A DNA stretch of 64,000 nucleotides, from positions 27,708-91,707 of the forward strand of contig JAAWOG010000008.1 in NCBI GenBank assembly GCA_022799355.1. The letters run 5' to 3'. Below the pieces are notes generated by a model. It saw only the letters and a program-made list of their open reading frames with translations. It had not been told where the DNA came from and searched no databases. A program made the translations under genes and the position numbers. This document shows positions 45,555-54,247 of this stretch, piece after piece. Numbering within the stretch: the stretch's first letter is position 1; the number at the start of each line of letters is the position of its first letter. The stretch comes from Lachnospiraceae bacterium. GTDB lineage: Bacteria > Bacillota > Clostridia > Lachnospirales > Lachnospiraceae.

Positions 45555-46483
45555 ACCGCTTCTCCTCCTTTCCCGAATGCTTTCGGAAGAGTAATCTTCT
45601 CCATCAGAGGCACCAGAAGGTTACCGATGATAATCGCATAAGAAACGCCCTCCGAGGAAGCGCCGAACACACGGAAAATACCGGTCAGAATCCCTAAAAA
45701 GATACCGAACAGATACTGCCCTTTCTTTGTAATGGGCCTTGTCACATAGTCCGTCGCCATGAAAAACGCTCCCAGCATCAGACCGCCGCCGGCAAGATGG
45801 GCGGACAGATAAGCGGGATCTATACCGTGCCCCCCGAACAGACAGAGGAACACCACAAAACTGACAATATAGCTGCCCGGAATCCTCAGATCGATAATAC
45901 CAAGCAGGATCAGGAAGCAGGCGCCGATCACAATGGCGATCATGCTCGTCTCCCCGATGGTTCCGCCGGTCTTTCCGATCACCATCGAAAACACATCCGG
46001 CGTCACGCCTGATTTTAACTGCGCTAACGGCGTCGCGCCGGTATAGGCGTCACAGTCAAAGTTTGTCATAATGGACGTAAAGGAGATCAGCAGAAAACAT
46101 CTTGCCCCAAGAGCCGGGTTCATAAAGTTCTGTCCCAGGCCGCCAAAGAGCATCTTTACCACAAGGATGGCGAAAATACCGCCGATCATTCCGATCCACC
46201 AGGGCGCCATCGGCGGCAGGTTCAGCGCCAGCAAAAGCCCCGTCACCACCGCGGAAAAATCCCCGATGGTAACCTCCTTTTTCAGCAGTTTCTCATAGAC
46301 AAATTCCGTCGCCACCGTGCTTGCCACCGTCACACAGATCAGCAGCAGCGCATGGAGCCCGAAATTGTAGATACCAAATCCGGCAGCAGGGAGCAAAGCA
46401 AGTACGACCGCCAGCATAATGGAGCTGGTCGTCACTTTGGATCTGACATGCGGATTGGATGATACATGTAACATATCGCTCAC
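45551..46483 (-). CDS. rnfD: Rnf complex subunit D (covalent FMN)
   Basis: 310 residues with about nine to ten membrane helices. Motif TGATPLAQLKSG (in CDAYTGATPLAQL) carries the FMN-attached Thr; GHGIDPAYLSAHLAGGG is also typical. Starts with GTG at 46483 after GGAAAGAG. It couples electron flow to ion movement with RnfA/E/G. Confidence 0.96.
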   Translation of the reverse strand: MSDMLHVSSNPHVRSKVTTSSIMLAVVLALLPAAGFGIYNFGLHALLLICVTVASTVATEFVYEKLLKKEVTIGDFSAVVTGLLLALNLPPMAPWWIGMIGGIFAILVVKMLFGGLGQNFMNPALGARCFLLISFTSIMTNFDCDAYTGATPLAQLKSGVTPDVFSMVIGKTGGTIGETSMIAIVIGACFLILLGIIDLRIPGSYIVSFVVFLCLFGGHGIDPAYLSAHLAGGGLMLGAFFMATDYVTRPITKKGQYLFGIFLGILTGIFRVFGASSEGVSYAIIIGNLLVPLMEKITLPKAFGKGGEAV

Positions 46484-46498
46484 TTCTCTTTCCTCCCT

Positions 46499-47815
46499 CT
46501 ACTTTTTCTTCTTTGCAAGTTCCATCTTACGCATGGATTTGATGGACTGGGTGAGAGGCCTCTTCGCCGGGCAGGTATAACTGCAGCAGCCGCACTCCAC
46601 ACATTCAAGCCCGTTCAGCTTTAAAAACGTCTCCGAGTCATCGTGGATGGAAGCCACCATCAGCTTGTTCGGCACAAGCCGCTGAGGGCAGACTTCAACA
46701 CACCTGCCGCACTTGATACATGCCGTAGGCTCCATCTCCGATACGTCGTCCTTTGTCAGACAAAGAAGCGCCGATGCGGTTTTTGTCGTCGGCACATGCA
46801 GATCGAACATGCCGAATCCCATCATCGGACCGCCGGAGATCACCTTTGCCGGTTCCTCTTTAAAGCCTCCCACTTCCTCTATCAGTTCATCGTACATGGT
46901 TCCGATTCTGACAATAAAGTTTCTCGGATCATTGACCGCATCTCCCGTCACCGTCACAATACGGTACATCAGCGGTTTTCCTTCCGTCACCGCATGGTAG
47001 ATTGCCACGATCGTATCCACGTTGTTCACAATACAGCCCGCATCCGCCGGCAGCATGGAAGAATTGATGGCGCGCCCTGTCGTGGCGTAGATAATGGAGC
47101 GCTCCGATCCCTGGGGATACTTTGTTTTCAGCGGCGTCACCATGATATCCGGCTCATCCTTCGTCAGCTTTTTCAAAAGCGCGATCACATCCGGCTTGTT
47201 CTCCTCCACCGCCAAAATACCCTTCGCATGATCAAACAGACGCAGCATAATCTTCAAGCCGCCGATCAGTTTTTCCGGCTCCTCTATCATTCTCCTGTAA
47301 TCGGATGTCAGATACGGCTCGCATTCGGCGCAGTTTGCTATAATATAATCGATCTTATCCGGCTCCTTCGGCGACAGCTTGATAAAGGTCGGAAAGCCCG
47401 CGCCGCCCATACCTACGATACCCGCCTCTTTTACGATCGAAATGATCTCCTCTTTACTCAGTTCCTCATAAGGCTTATGTACCGGATACTCCACTTCCTC
47501 ATAAAGACCGTCATTTTCAATGACAATGCTCATCACCTCGTTGCTCGTGACCACCCGCCTTGGCTCTATCGCTTTCACTGTCCCCGACACGGTGGCATAG
47601 ATCGGCGCCGAGACAAACCCGGAAGCCTCCGCTATTTTCTGCCCCTGCAGTACATGATCGCCCTTTTTCACGATCGGCGCAGCCGGCGCCCCGATATGCT
47701 GGGACAGCGGATAGACCAGTTCTCCCTTCGGCAGCACCGCCTTGATGGGCTTATCCTTCGACAATTCCTTCCCCTCAAAGGGATGGATTCCGCCCACAAA
47801 TGTTGATTTAGCCAT
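46499..47815 (-). CDS. rnfC: Rnf complex subunit C (NADH-binding)
   Basis: 438 residues, cytoplasmic. Nucleotide/FMN-binding GMGGAGFPTFIKLSP and GGPMMGFGMFD, then two 4Fe-4S motifs near the C-terminus, CIKCGRCVEVCPQ and CVECGCCSYTCPAKRP. It is the NAD+-reducing side of the complex. First gene of rnfCDGEA; promoter at 47916-47944. Confidence 0.97.
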   Translation of the reverse strand: MAKSTFVGGIHPFEGKELSKDKPIKAVLPKGELVYPLSQHIGAPAAPIVKKGDHVLQGQKIAEASGFVSAPIYATVSGTVKAIEPRRVVTSNEVMSIVIENDGLYEEVEYPVHKPYEELSKEEIISIVKEAGIVGMGGAGFPTFIKLSPKEPDKIDYIIANCAECEPYLTSDYRRMIEEPEKLIGGLKIMLRLFDHAKGILAVEENKPDVIALLKKLTKDEPDIMVTPLKTKYPQGSERSIIYATTGRAINSSMLPADAGCIVNNVDTIVAIYHAVTEGKPLMYRIVTVTGDAVNDPRNFIVRIGTMYDELIEEVGGFKEEPAKVISGGPMMGFGMFDLHVPTTKTASALLCLTKDDVSEMEPTACIKCGRCVEVCPQRLVPNKLMVASIHDDSETFLKLNGLECVECGCCSYTCPAKRPLTQSIKSMRKMELAKKKK

Positions 47816-47915
47816 TTGATACCCTCTTTTCTGTCATTTATCTGTTTTTTCTTTTATCAATGTTATCTGATGTCCTGCCCTGTCATCCTAAAGGTTTTTT
47901 ATCATTTCCTTTACC

Positions 47916-47944
47916 ATTTTACTATTTTTATGCACAATTTGAAA
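47916..47944 (-). promoter_or_regulatory. Promoter of the rnf operon
   Basis: Minus strand TTTCAA (47939-47944), 17-bp spacer, TAAAAT (47916-47921). It gives a leader of about 95 bases before rnfC. The rest of 47816-48093 carries this and the divergent YprB promoter. Confidence 0.55.
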
Positions 47945-48024
47945 GAGATAAATTACTTTTTCTGCGATTTTTTGTAACAACATCCGCGCGCCGCTGCCGG
48001 ACACCGTCCGGTCTCCATTTTTCA

Positions 48025-48054
48025 TTGCAAATTTTCTCAAATATATGGTATACT
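48025..48054 (+). promoter_or_regulatory. Promoter of the YprB-like exonuclease gene
   Basis: TTGCAA (48025-48030), 18-bp spacer, TATACT (48049-48054) with a preceding TGG. SD AAGGA then precedes the ATG at 48094. Confidence 0.7.
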
Positions 48055-48093
48055 ACTATTAAATATATAAAAGAAACAGAAAGGACATCCTTC

Positions 48094-49197
48094 ATGCGCA
48101 TTATCCGTCAGAAACTTGATCTGGCCGGCATTCCATACCCGGTAGAACAGATCACGCCGCTTCAAAAGATTTTATTTTTTGATATCGAAACCACCGGTTT
48201 CACCGCAAAGCGCTCCTCCATCTATCTGATCGGGTGTGCCTTTTTTGACGGCTCTACATTCCGTCTGACGCAGTGGTTCGCGGAGAAGTACGGTGAGGAG
48301 AAAAAAGTGATTGAAAGCTTTTTCGATATGGCGAAAAACTATACCCATATTGTACATTTTAACGGCAATAACTTTGATATTCCCTTTATCCAGCAAAAAT
48401 GCGTGGAATACGGCCTCCCCTATACCTTTGATAAACTGACCGGGATCGACCTGTATAAAAGGATCTCCCCCTATAAATATTTCCTGAAAATGTCCAACTG
48501 CAAGCAAAAGTCCGTGGAACAATTTCTCGGCATCCAGCGGAATGATACCTATAACGGCGGCAATCTGATCAACGTCTACCATGACTATGTGAGCAATCCC
48601 TCCGATCCCGCCTTTCATCTTCTTCTTTTGCATAATGCGGACGATATCCGGGGGCTGATCCGTATTTTTCCGGTCCTCGCCTATTATGATATGTTCAATA
48701 AGCCCTTAAAGGCAAAAAAAGTACAGGCAAATACCTATACCGATTATTTCGGCATGGAGCGTCAGGAACTGTTACTGAAAGTATCCCTTCCCGCCGCATT
48801 GCCCGCTCCCATCCGTTTTCATGCAAATTCCTGTTATTTTAACGCGGAAGGCAAATATGCCACCTTCCGTGTTCCGATCTATCAGGAAGAAATGAAATAT
48901 TTTTATGCGTCCTATAAGGATTATTATTATCTCACCGATGAGGATATGGCGGTCCATAAATCCGTTTCCTCCTATGTTAATAAGGAATACCGTACCCAGG
49001 CAACCGCCGAGACCTGCTATACCAGAAAATATTCCTCCTATCTTCCCGAATGGGATCTGCTGATACAGCCTTTCTTCAAGCGGGACTACAGGAGCAAGGA
49101 AATTTTCTTTGAACTGACCGATGATATCAAGACCAGCCGTGATACATTCTCGCGCTACGCGGAGCACATTTTACAGATGATGGCGGATTCCTACTGA
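48094..49197 (+). CDS. YprB-like DEDD 3'-5' exonuclease (RNase H-fold)
   Basis: 367 residues from the ATG at 48094. ILFFDIETTGF gives exo motif I (D-E), HFNGNNFDIPFI motif II, and HNADDIRGL motif III, the arrangement of DnaQ-like nucleases as in B. subtilis YprB (ribonuclease H-like). The C-terminal part, rich in Tyr/Phe, is less conserved. In B. subtilis yprB lies beside the helicase gene yprA; no such helicase is present here. A real substrate is unknown. Confidence 0.85.
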   Translation: MRIIRQKLDLAGIPYPVEQITPLQKILFFDIETTGFTAKRSSIYLIGCAFFDGSTFRLTQWFAEKYGEEKKVIESFFDMAKNYTHIVHFNGNNFDIPFIQQKCVEYGLPYTFDKLTGIDLYKRISPYKYFLKMSNCKQKSVEQFLGIQRNDTYNGGNLINVYHDYVSNPSDPAFHLLLLHNADDIRGLIRIFPVLAYYDMFNKPLKAKKVQANTYTDYFGMERQELLLKVSLPAALPAPIRFHANSCYFNAEGKYATFRVPIYQEEMKYFYASYKDYYYLTDEDMAVHKSVSSYVNKEYRTQATAETCYTRKYSSYLPEWDLLIQPFFKRDYRSKEIFFELTDDIKTSRDTFSRYAEHILQMMADSY

Positions 49198-49205
49198 CAT
49201 AAAAA

Positions 49206-49245
49206 CCCCTTTCCCGAACACATTGTCCCGGAAAGGGGTTTTTTT
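49206..49245. terminator. Bidirectional terminator between convergent genes
   Basis: CCCCTTTCC / GGAAAGGGG stem with a 14-base loop and seven Ts on the plus strand; five As at the other side serve the minus strand. Confidence 0.85.
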
Positions 49246-50263
49246 AAAAGCTTCCATCCACTTTGATGCCTTTGATATCCTCCGCCATCAGATTCATCTT
49301 CTTTATCATCTCTTCGATTTCCTGCTGATAATCCGCTCTCTGACCGTCAAGCTGCACCATAGATTCCGTCATCTCATCTCCGGAAGGAGGCGCCACCTGG
49401 GAAGGCTCTCCGGAATCCGCTTTCGCCGAATCCGCCATCTCCTCCATCTGCTCTTTCTTTTCTTTGACGGCGTCGAGTTTTTCCTGTTCCTGTTCTTTCT
49501 CTTCCGCCTTCTCCTCCGCGTTTTCTTTTACTTCCTCCGCCTTCTCATCCATATGCTCTTTGGCTTCATCCACCAGCATACCGATGACCTCTTTGCTTGC
49601 CGCCGCCAACGCCTCGTCTTTCTCCTGCTGGGCCTTCCGGATATAATCTTTTTTCAGACGCTCACGCCTTGTCTCCCGTATCACCGAATTATTTGATATG
49701 ATACTCTGCTCCGCTTTCCGAATCGTCGTCTCGTGGGGCGCCTTCCGTTTATCCAACGACAGCGCACGTTTCTGATATTCCGTATAGCCCCGCTTATCAA
49801 GCTCCGATAAGCGCTCCATCTCTTCATCCGTCAGCGACTTCGAGAGATCGCCCCTTTCATATGCCGCCCTTTTTTCCAGAAGTTCCAGATCCTTCTGCTC
49901 CTCAGAGTCCTCCTCCACACCGTATTCCCTGCGCAGTTCATCCTTCTCGGCATTGATTCTGCCAATCTCGTTCTGCGCCTGCTCCATCTCCTTTTTCTGC
50001 ATTTCAATTTCATTCCTGCATTCCTGGACGCCCTCATCCATTTTCAGTTCCCTTGCAAGCGCATCCTTTACGATCTTATAGGCCTGTTTCTTCGCCAGCG
50101 TTTTTTTCTGCTCGATCGGATCAAAATCGCCATTCAGCTTAACCGATGTGTTCTCCTCTTTCTTTTCGTTCCGCTCCTGCCCGGAAATACTGACCATGCC
50201 GAACCTGCCCGCCTGCTGCTCTCTGTCAGGTCCCGCCATACTGATGCTGATAGTTGTGCTCAT
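49244..50263 (-). CDS. Coiled-coil protein of unknown function
   Basis: About 339 residues from the ATG at 50263 (AAAGGA upstream). The N-terminus is Ser/Thr/Gly-rich and disordered, and almost all of residues 60-330 are Glu/Lys/Arg-rich helix typical of a long coiled coil (EIEMQKKEMEQAQNEIGRI, KEHMDEKAEEVKENAEEKAE). No membrane segment or enzyme motif. Downstream of cheR but separated by its terminator. Could be a structural or cytoskeletal adaptor; function unknown. Confidence 0.75.
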   Translation of the reverse strand: MSTTISISMAGPDREQQAGRFGMVSISGQERNEKKEENTSVKLNGDFDPIEQKKTLAKKQAYKIVKDALARELKMDEGVQECRNEIEMQKKEMEQAQNEIGRINAEKDELRREYGVEEDSEEQKDLELLEKRAAYERGDLSKSLTDEEMERLSELDKRGYTEYQKRALSLDKRKAPHETTIRKAEQSIISNNSVIRETRRERLKKDYIRKAQQEKDEALAAASKEVIGMLVDEAKEHMDEKAEEVKENAEEKAEEKEQEQEKLDAVKEKKEQMEEMADSAKADSGEPSQVAPPSGDEMTESMVQLDGQRADYQQEIEEMIKKMNLMAEDIKGIKVDGSF

Positions 50264-50422
50264 ACGATACTGTCCTTTCCCTTTCCATGGTATTAAATCT
50301 GAAATCCGTTTCCTCATCCATATCCGGGATTTCGCAAAATATTTCCGCATCCCAGGATAACATTTGTTAATCATAATATATATCGGCTTACACACCAAAA
50401 AATAAAGAGCAGTTTTAAAAAA

Positions 50423-50447
50423 AGCTGCCCGCAAAATGCAAACAGCT
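50423..50447 (-). terminator. Terminator of cheR
   Basis: AGCTG / CAGCT with inner GC pairs, followed by seven Ts on the minus strand. Confidence 0.8.
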
Positions 50448-50461
50448 TTTTTAAACAGCTT

Positions 50462-51238
50462 TTAAGGTTTCGCATAGAAGAAAGAACTCTTTCTATCGTA
50501 TCCGATCTCTTTGTAATTCATAATCTGCTCCGTACTGCCGATAAAGAGCACACCGCCGGAAACGAGCGACTTATAATATTTCGTAAACACCTCATCTTTC
50601 GCTTCCTCCGTAAAATAGATAAGCACATTCCGGCAGACAATCAGATGATAGCCTACCTCGTATCTGTCCTTAATCAGATTATGCTGCTTAAAGGTAACAC
50701 GTTTCTTGATCTCATCGGAAATGCGGTAGGAACTGCCTACCTTTGTAAAATATTTTGCCTTCAGGTCCTTCGGCACGCCGACAAGGCTCTTCTCCGCATA
50801 AAGCCCTACTTTCGCTTTCTCCAGAATCACCTTATCCAGATCCGTCGCATATATTCTGATATTTGCAAGCGGAAGGTGCCTCGAAAGCGCCATCACAAGA
50901 GAATAAGGTTCGTCACCGGTAGAGCACGCCGCGCTCCAGATTTTCAGATTCTTACCGAATTTCCTGATCAGCTCCGGGAATACCTCCTTATCCAGAAACT
51001 GCCACTGCAGCGGATCTCTGTAAAATTCCGAAACGTTGATCGTCATATATCCCAAAAATTCATCCATCAGATCCTTATCCGTCTTGATCGCGGCAATGTA
51101 ATCCTGATAGCCTTTATACTTATGCTTGCTGATCAGGGTATCGATACGGCGCTTCATCTGTTTTTCCTTGTAAGCCTCCAGATCGATCTTGGTCAGATCA
51201 AACATCGCCTTTTTAAAATAGTCATAATCGTATGTCAT
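50462..51238 (-). CDS. cheR: CheR-type chemoreceptor methyltransferase
   Basis: 258 residues from the ATG at 51238 (GAGGTGG upstream). All-helical CheR_N domain (residues 1-75), then the SAM-binding Rossmann domain: WSAACSTGDEPYSLVMALS, IYATDLDKVILEKA, and YHLIVCRNVLIYFTEEAKD (substrate/SAM loop), GGVLFIGSTEQI. It methylates glutamates of chemoreceptors such as the one at 19500-21152. It stands alone rather than in a che operon. Confidence 0.96.
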   Translation of the reverse strand: MTYDYDYFKKAMFDLTKIDLEAYKEKQMKRRIDTLISKHKYKGYQDYIAAIKTDKDLMDEFLGYMTINVSEFYRDPLQWQFLDKEVFPELIRKFGKNLKIWSAACSTGDEPYSLVMALSRHLPLANIRIYATDLDKVILEKAKVGLYAEKSLVGVPKDLKAKYFTKVGSSYRISDEIKKRVTFKQHNLIKDRYEVGYHLIVCRNVLIYFTEEAKDEVFTKYYKSLVSGGVLFIGSTEQIMNYKEIGYDRKSSFFYAKP

Positions 51239-51281
51239 GGAATCCACCTCTTTACATATCATTTTCAGGAAAGCGATAAAA

Positions 51282-51302
51282 GGCTGTCCTGATCAGACAG
51301 CC
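51282..51302 (-). terminator. Terminator of rpsA
   Basis: GGCTGTC / GACAGCC with a 7-base loop, followed by TTTTATC on the minus strand. Confidence 0.75.
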
Positions 51303-51315
51303 CTTTCTGTTGCTA

Positions 51316-52470
51316 TTATTCTTCGTTTTCGTCTGCCTGGCTGGCAATTACGGCATCAATGTCTACCGATACCACATCTGAGTCCTCTTCCGAAGCCAAT
51401 GCTGTCTGTGCCGGTTCCGGTGCCAGAAGTGCTTTGATGCTCAGGCTGATCTTCTTATCTTCCTCATTAAAGTCCACAACCTTTGCGGTTACTTCCTCGC
51501 CAACCTTCAGTACATCCGAAGGTTTCTCAATGTGCTCTTTGGAAATCTGGGAAACATGCAGCAGAGCGTCGATTCCTGTCTCAAGTTCCACAAATGCACC
51601 GAAATCTGTCATTCTTGCCACTTTTCCGGTTACCACATTTCCGATCGCGTACTTATCAGCCGCATCCCTCCAGGGATTGGAATCCGCAAACTTAAGGCTG
51701 AGGGCGATCTTTGTTCCGGAAATCTCCTTGATCAGCACTCTCTGCGTCTCTCCAACCTTGAATACCTTCTTCGGATTTTCCACTCTGCCCCAGGACATCT
51801 CGGAAATATGAAGCAGTCCGTCAGCGCCGCCAAGATCAATGAATGCACCGAAGTCCGTCACATTCTTCACAACGCCTTCCACAATATCGCCTTCCTGAAT
51901 TCTCTCAAACAGTTCTTTCTGTTTGATCGCTTTCTCCTCGATTACAAGCTGCTTTCTGTCACCGATATATCTTCTCCTTCTGGGATTATATTCGGTTACT
52001 ACAAACTGAATCTCCTGTCCCGCATACTTGTTTAAATCCTTCTCATAAATATCGGAAACCAGGCTTGCCGGAATAAAGATTCTCACCTCATCCACCACAA
52101 CGCACAGGCCGCCGCTGAGCACTTCCGATACCACCGCAGTCAGCACTTCCTTATTGTTGAATGCTTCCTCAATTCTCTTGTTTCCGCGGTCAACCGCCAG
52201 TCTCTTGTAAGACAGAGTAACCTGTCCTTCGCCATCATTCACCTTCAATACCTTTACTTCCATCGTATCGCCAACGTTCAATACCGTTGTCATATCCACG
52301 CCGGAATCATTAGTATATTCGTTTCTGGTCAGAATACCGTCTGATTTATAACCAATATTTATTACAGCTTCATCTGGTTTTACATCAATGACTGTTCCTT
52401 CGACTACCTCTCCCGTATGTATTGTTTTAAATGATGCATCGATCATTTGTTCAAAATTCATTTCTGACAT
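51316..52470 (-). CDS. rpsA: Ribosomal protein S1-like protein (four S1 domains)
   Basis: 384 residues from the ATG at 52470 (GGGAGG upstream). Four S1 RNA-binding domains, with VVEGTVIDVKPDEAVINIGY, VLTAVVSEVLSGGLCVVVDE, GDIVEGVVKNVTDFGAFIDL and GNVVTGKVARMTDFGAFVEL marking their starts. This is the short Gram-positive form. Its first 20 bases overlap the 3' end of ispH in another frame. In many Clostridia ispH and rpsA are fused into one protein; here they are separate but overlapping. Confidence 0.95.
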   Translation of the reverse strand: MSEMNFEQMIDASFKTIHTGEVVEGTVIDVKPDEAVINIGYKSDGILTRNEYTNDSGVDMTTVLNVGDTMEVKVLKVNDGEGQVTLSYKRLAVDRGNKRIEEAFNNKEVLTAVVSEVLSGGLCVVVDEVRIFIPASLVSDIYEKDLNKYAGQEIQFVVTEYNPRRRRYIGDRKQLVIEEKAIKQKELFERIQEGDIVEGVVKNVTDFGAFIDLGGADGLLHISEMSWGRVENPKKVFKVGETQRVLIKEISGTKIALSLKFADSNPWRDAADKYAIGNVVTGKVARMTDFGAFVELETGIDALLHVSQISKEHIEKPSDVLKVGEEVTAKVVDFNEEDKKISLSIKALLAPEPAQTALASEEDSDVVSVDIDAVIASQADENEE

Positions 52471-53317
52471 AACTTTGAACCTCCCTGATAATATTATTTG
52501 GGGTAGACGCCCCTGCTGTAATACCCACCAGACGTACTGATTCCGAAAGTTCCAACTCAAGGTCCGCCAATGACTGTATAAAACAGGTCTGTGCACACTC
52601 TTTGCTGCATATTTCATACAACTTTCTCGTATTGGAACTATGTGCTCCACCTATAACTATCATAACATCCGCTTCGGAAGCTATCTCCCTCGCTTCTGTC
52701 TGTCTCTCCTCAGTCGCATTACATATAGTATTCACAACACTACCATTATACCCGCTCTTTTTTAAAATTTCAACTAAATATTGAAATTTATTGTAGTTAA
52801 ATGTCGTTTGTGAAACAATACAGACTTCTTTACCAGTATCTTCCTTTAACTTTTTGATATCTTCCTCCGACTCCACCACAATCGCGGGCACAGCGCACCA
52901 GCCTTTTATCCCCTCCACCTCGGGATGTCCCGCGTTCCCGATAATCAGGATCTGTTTCCCCTTCGTGCTTTCCTGCTCCACAATATTGTGAATCCTTTTC
53001 ACAAAAGGACAGGTAGCATCCACACACACCAGTCCTTTTTCTTCAATCAGCTGACAGATCTCCTTTCCGATACCATGGGAACGGATCACCACGATCCCCT
53101 CACGTACCGCCTCCAGCTCTTTCCTGCCGTTCAGCACCCGCACGCCCTTCTCCTCCAGGTCCTTTACCACCTGCTCATTATGAATAATAGGGCCATACGT
53201 AAAGATAGGCAGCTTTTTATCCGAAGCCTTCTGCTTTTCTATCTGCTCATATACTGTTTCCACCGCCCGCTTCACACCAAAACAAAAGCCTGCGGACTTT
53301 GCCAGTTTTACTTCCAT
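52451..53317 (-). CDS. ispH: 4-hydroxy-3-methylbut-2-enyl diphosphate reductase
   Basis: 288 residues. The three Cys that hold the Fe-S cluster are in KSAGFCFGVKRAV, CVDATCPFVKRIH and NTICNATEERQ. It makes IPP/DMAPP from HMBPP, the last step of the MEP isoprenoid pathway. Ends 20 bases inside rpsA. It follows cmk by 69 bases. Confidence 0.97.
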   Translation of the reverse strand: MEVKLAKSAGFCFGVKRAVETVYEQIEKQKASDKKLPIFTYGPIIHNEQVVKDLEEKGVRVLNGRKELEAVREGIVVIRSHGIGKEICQLIEEKGLVCVDATCPFVKRIHNIVEQESTKGKQILIIGNAGHPEVEGIKGWCAVPAIVVESEEDIKKLKEDTGKEVCIVSQTTFNYNKFQYLVEILKKSGYNGSVVNTICNATEERQTEAREIASEADVMIVIGGAHSSNTRKLYEICSKECAQTCFIQSLADLELELSESVRLVGITAGASTPNNIIREVQSYVRNEF

Positions 53318-53386
53318 AAAATACCGTTTCCCTTTATGAACCCTGCCGGTCCATCCTTCCGCCGTTTATTCTCCTGACCGCATCAG

Positions 53387-54064
53387 TCAATAACCATGCC
53401 GGCCGCCTTCCTTATCACACAGCCCGATAATCCTGTCGATCACTTCCTCAATTGTCATATCGGAGGAATCTACTAAAAGCGCATCTTCCGCCTGTCTCAG
53501 CGGAGAGATCTCCCGATGCATATCCCGGTCATCCCTCTCCTCGATGTCCCTCTTTATGACAGTAATGTCACATTCTTCCCCTTTTGCTCTCAGCTCGTCA
53601 TAACGTCGCTTAGCCCGCACATCACTGCTGGCAGTGAGATATATTTTCAAATCGGCGTCCGGCAGCACGCAGGTTCCGATATCCCGTCCGTCCATCACGA
53701 CATCCGCCTCCTTTGCCAGCTTCTGCTGCAGTTCCACCAGTTTTTTCCGGACATCACCGTTGACCGAAGAGGCAGAAGCCATATTGCCCACTTCCTCCGT
53801 CCGGATCAGCCCATTGACATTCCTGCCGTTTAAAAGAACTATCTGTTCCCCCTTTTCATAGACAATGGAAATATCCGCCTCCTGACATTTCTCACTGATC
53901 TTCTCCGGTTCCTCCGGTGAAATATGATTCTCCAGCAAAAACAATGCCATGGCACGGTACATTGCCCCCGTATCCACATAAATATAGCCTTTTCTCTCCG
54001 CGATCTGTTTGGCTATTGTACTTTTTCCGGCTCCCGCCGGTCCGTCGATTGCAATATTATACAT
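53387..54064 (-). CDS. cmk: Cytidylate kinase
   Basis: 225 residues from the ATG at 54064 (AGGAGA upstream). P-loop AIDGPAGAGKSTIAK, the DTGAMYRAMALFLL segment, VVMDGRDIGTCVLPDADLKI and the Arg-rich lid are typical of CMP/dCMP kinase. Part of the conserved cmk-ispH-rpsA block. Confidence 0.96.
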   Translation of the reverse strand: MYNIAIDGPAGAGKSTIAKQIAERKGYIYVDTGAMYRAMALFLLENHISPEEPEKISEKCQEADISIVYEKGEQIVLLNGRNVNGLIRTEEVGNMASASSVNGDVRKKLVELQQKLAKEADVVMDGRDIGTCVLPDADLKIYLTASSDVRAKRRYDELRAKGEECDITVIKRDIEERDDRDMHREISPLRQAEDALLVDSSDMTIEEVIDRIIGLCDKEGGRHGY

Positions 54065-54119
54065 CTCTCTTCTCCTGTTCCTGTTTGCCTTATCCATATT
54101 AATTTTTATTCTTATCAGT

Positions 54120-54247
54120 AACTCCTATTCGCCCTCTTCGGCGGGCACAGGGATCTGAATCGTGAAATCTAAAATTTCACGCTAACTCCCATTCGCCCGC
54201 CCCAGCGGGCACTTAAATCAGGATTGTGAAATTTAAAATTTCACGCT
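54120..54247. repeat. Two 64-bp tandem repeats containing hairpins
   Basis: Units 54120-54183 and 54184-54247 are exactly 64 bp each and very similar. Each holds a palindrome GTGAAAT-nn-AAAATTTCAC and a GCCCGC-rich inverted repeat near its middle. The second unit contains the last codons and stop of the flavoprotein gene (54233-54235). It looks like a duplicated gene-tail element or a small dispersed repeat. Confidence 0.85.

Noticed and set aside
46643..47806. 387-residue open frame on the plus strand
   Set aside because: Antisense to rnfC; His/Arg-rich translation typical of a shadow frame.
52471..52650. N-terminal extension of the S1 protein into ispH
   Set aside because: The frame is open but differs from the ispH frame. 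GGGAGG just before the ATG at 52470 marks the real start.
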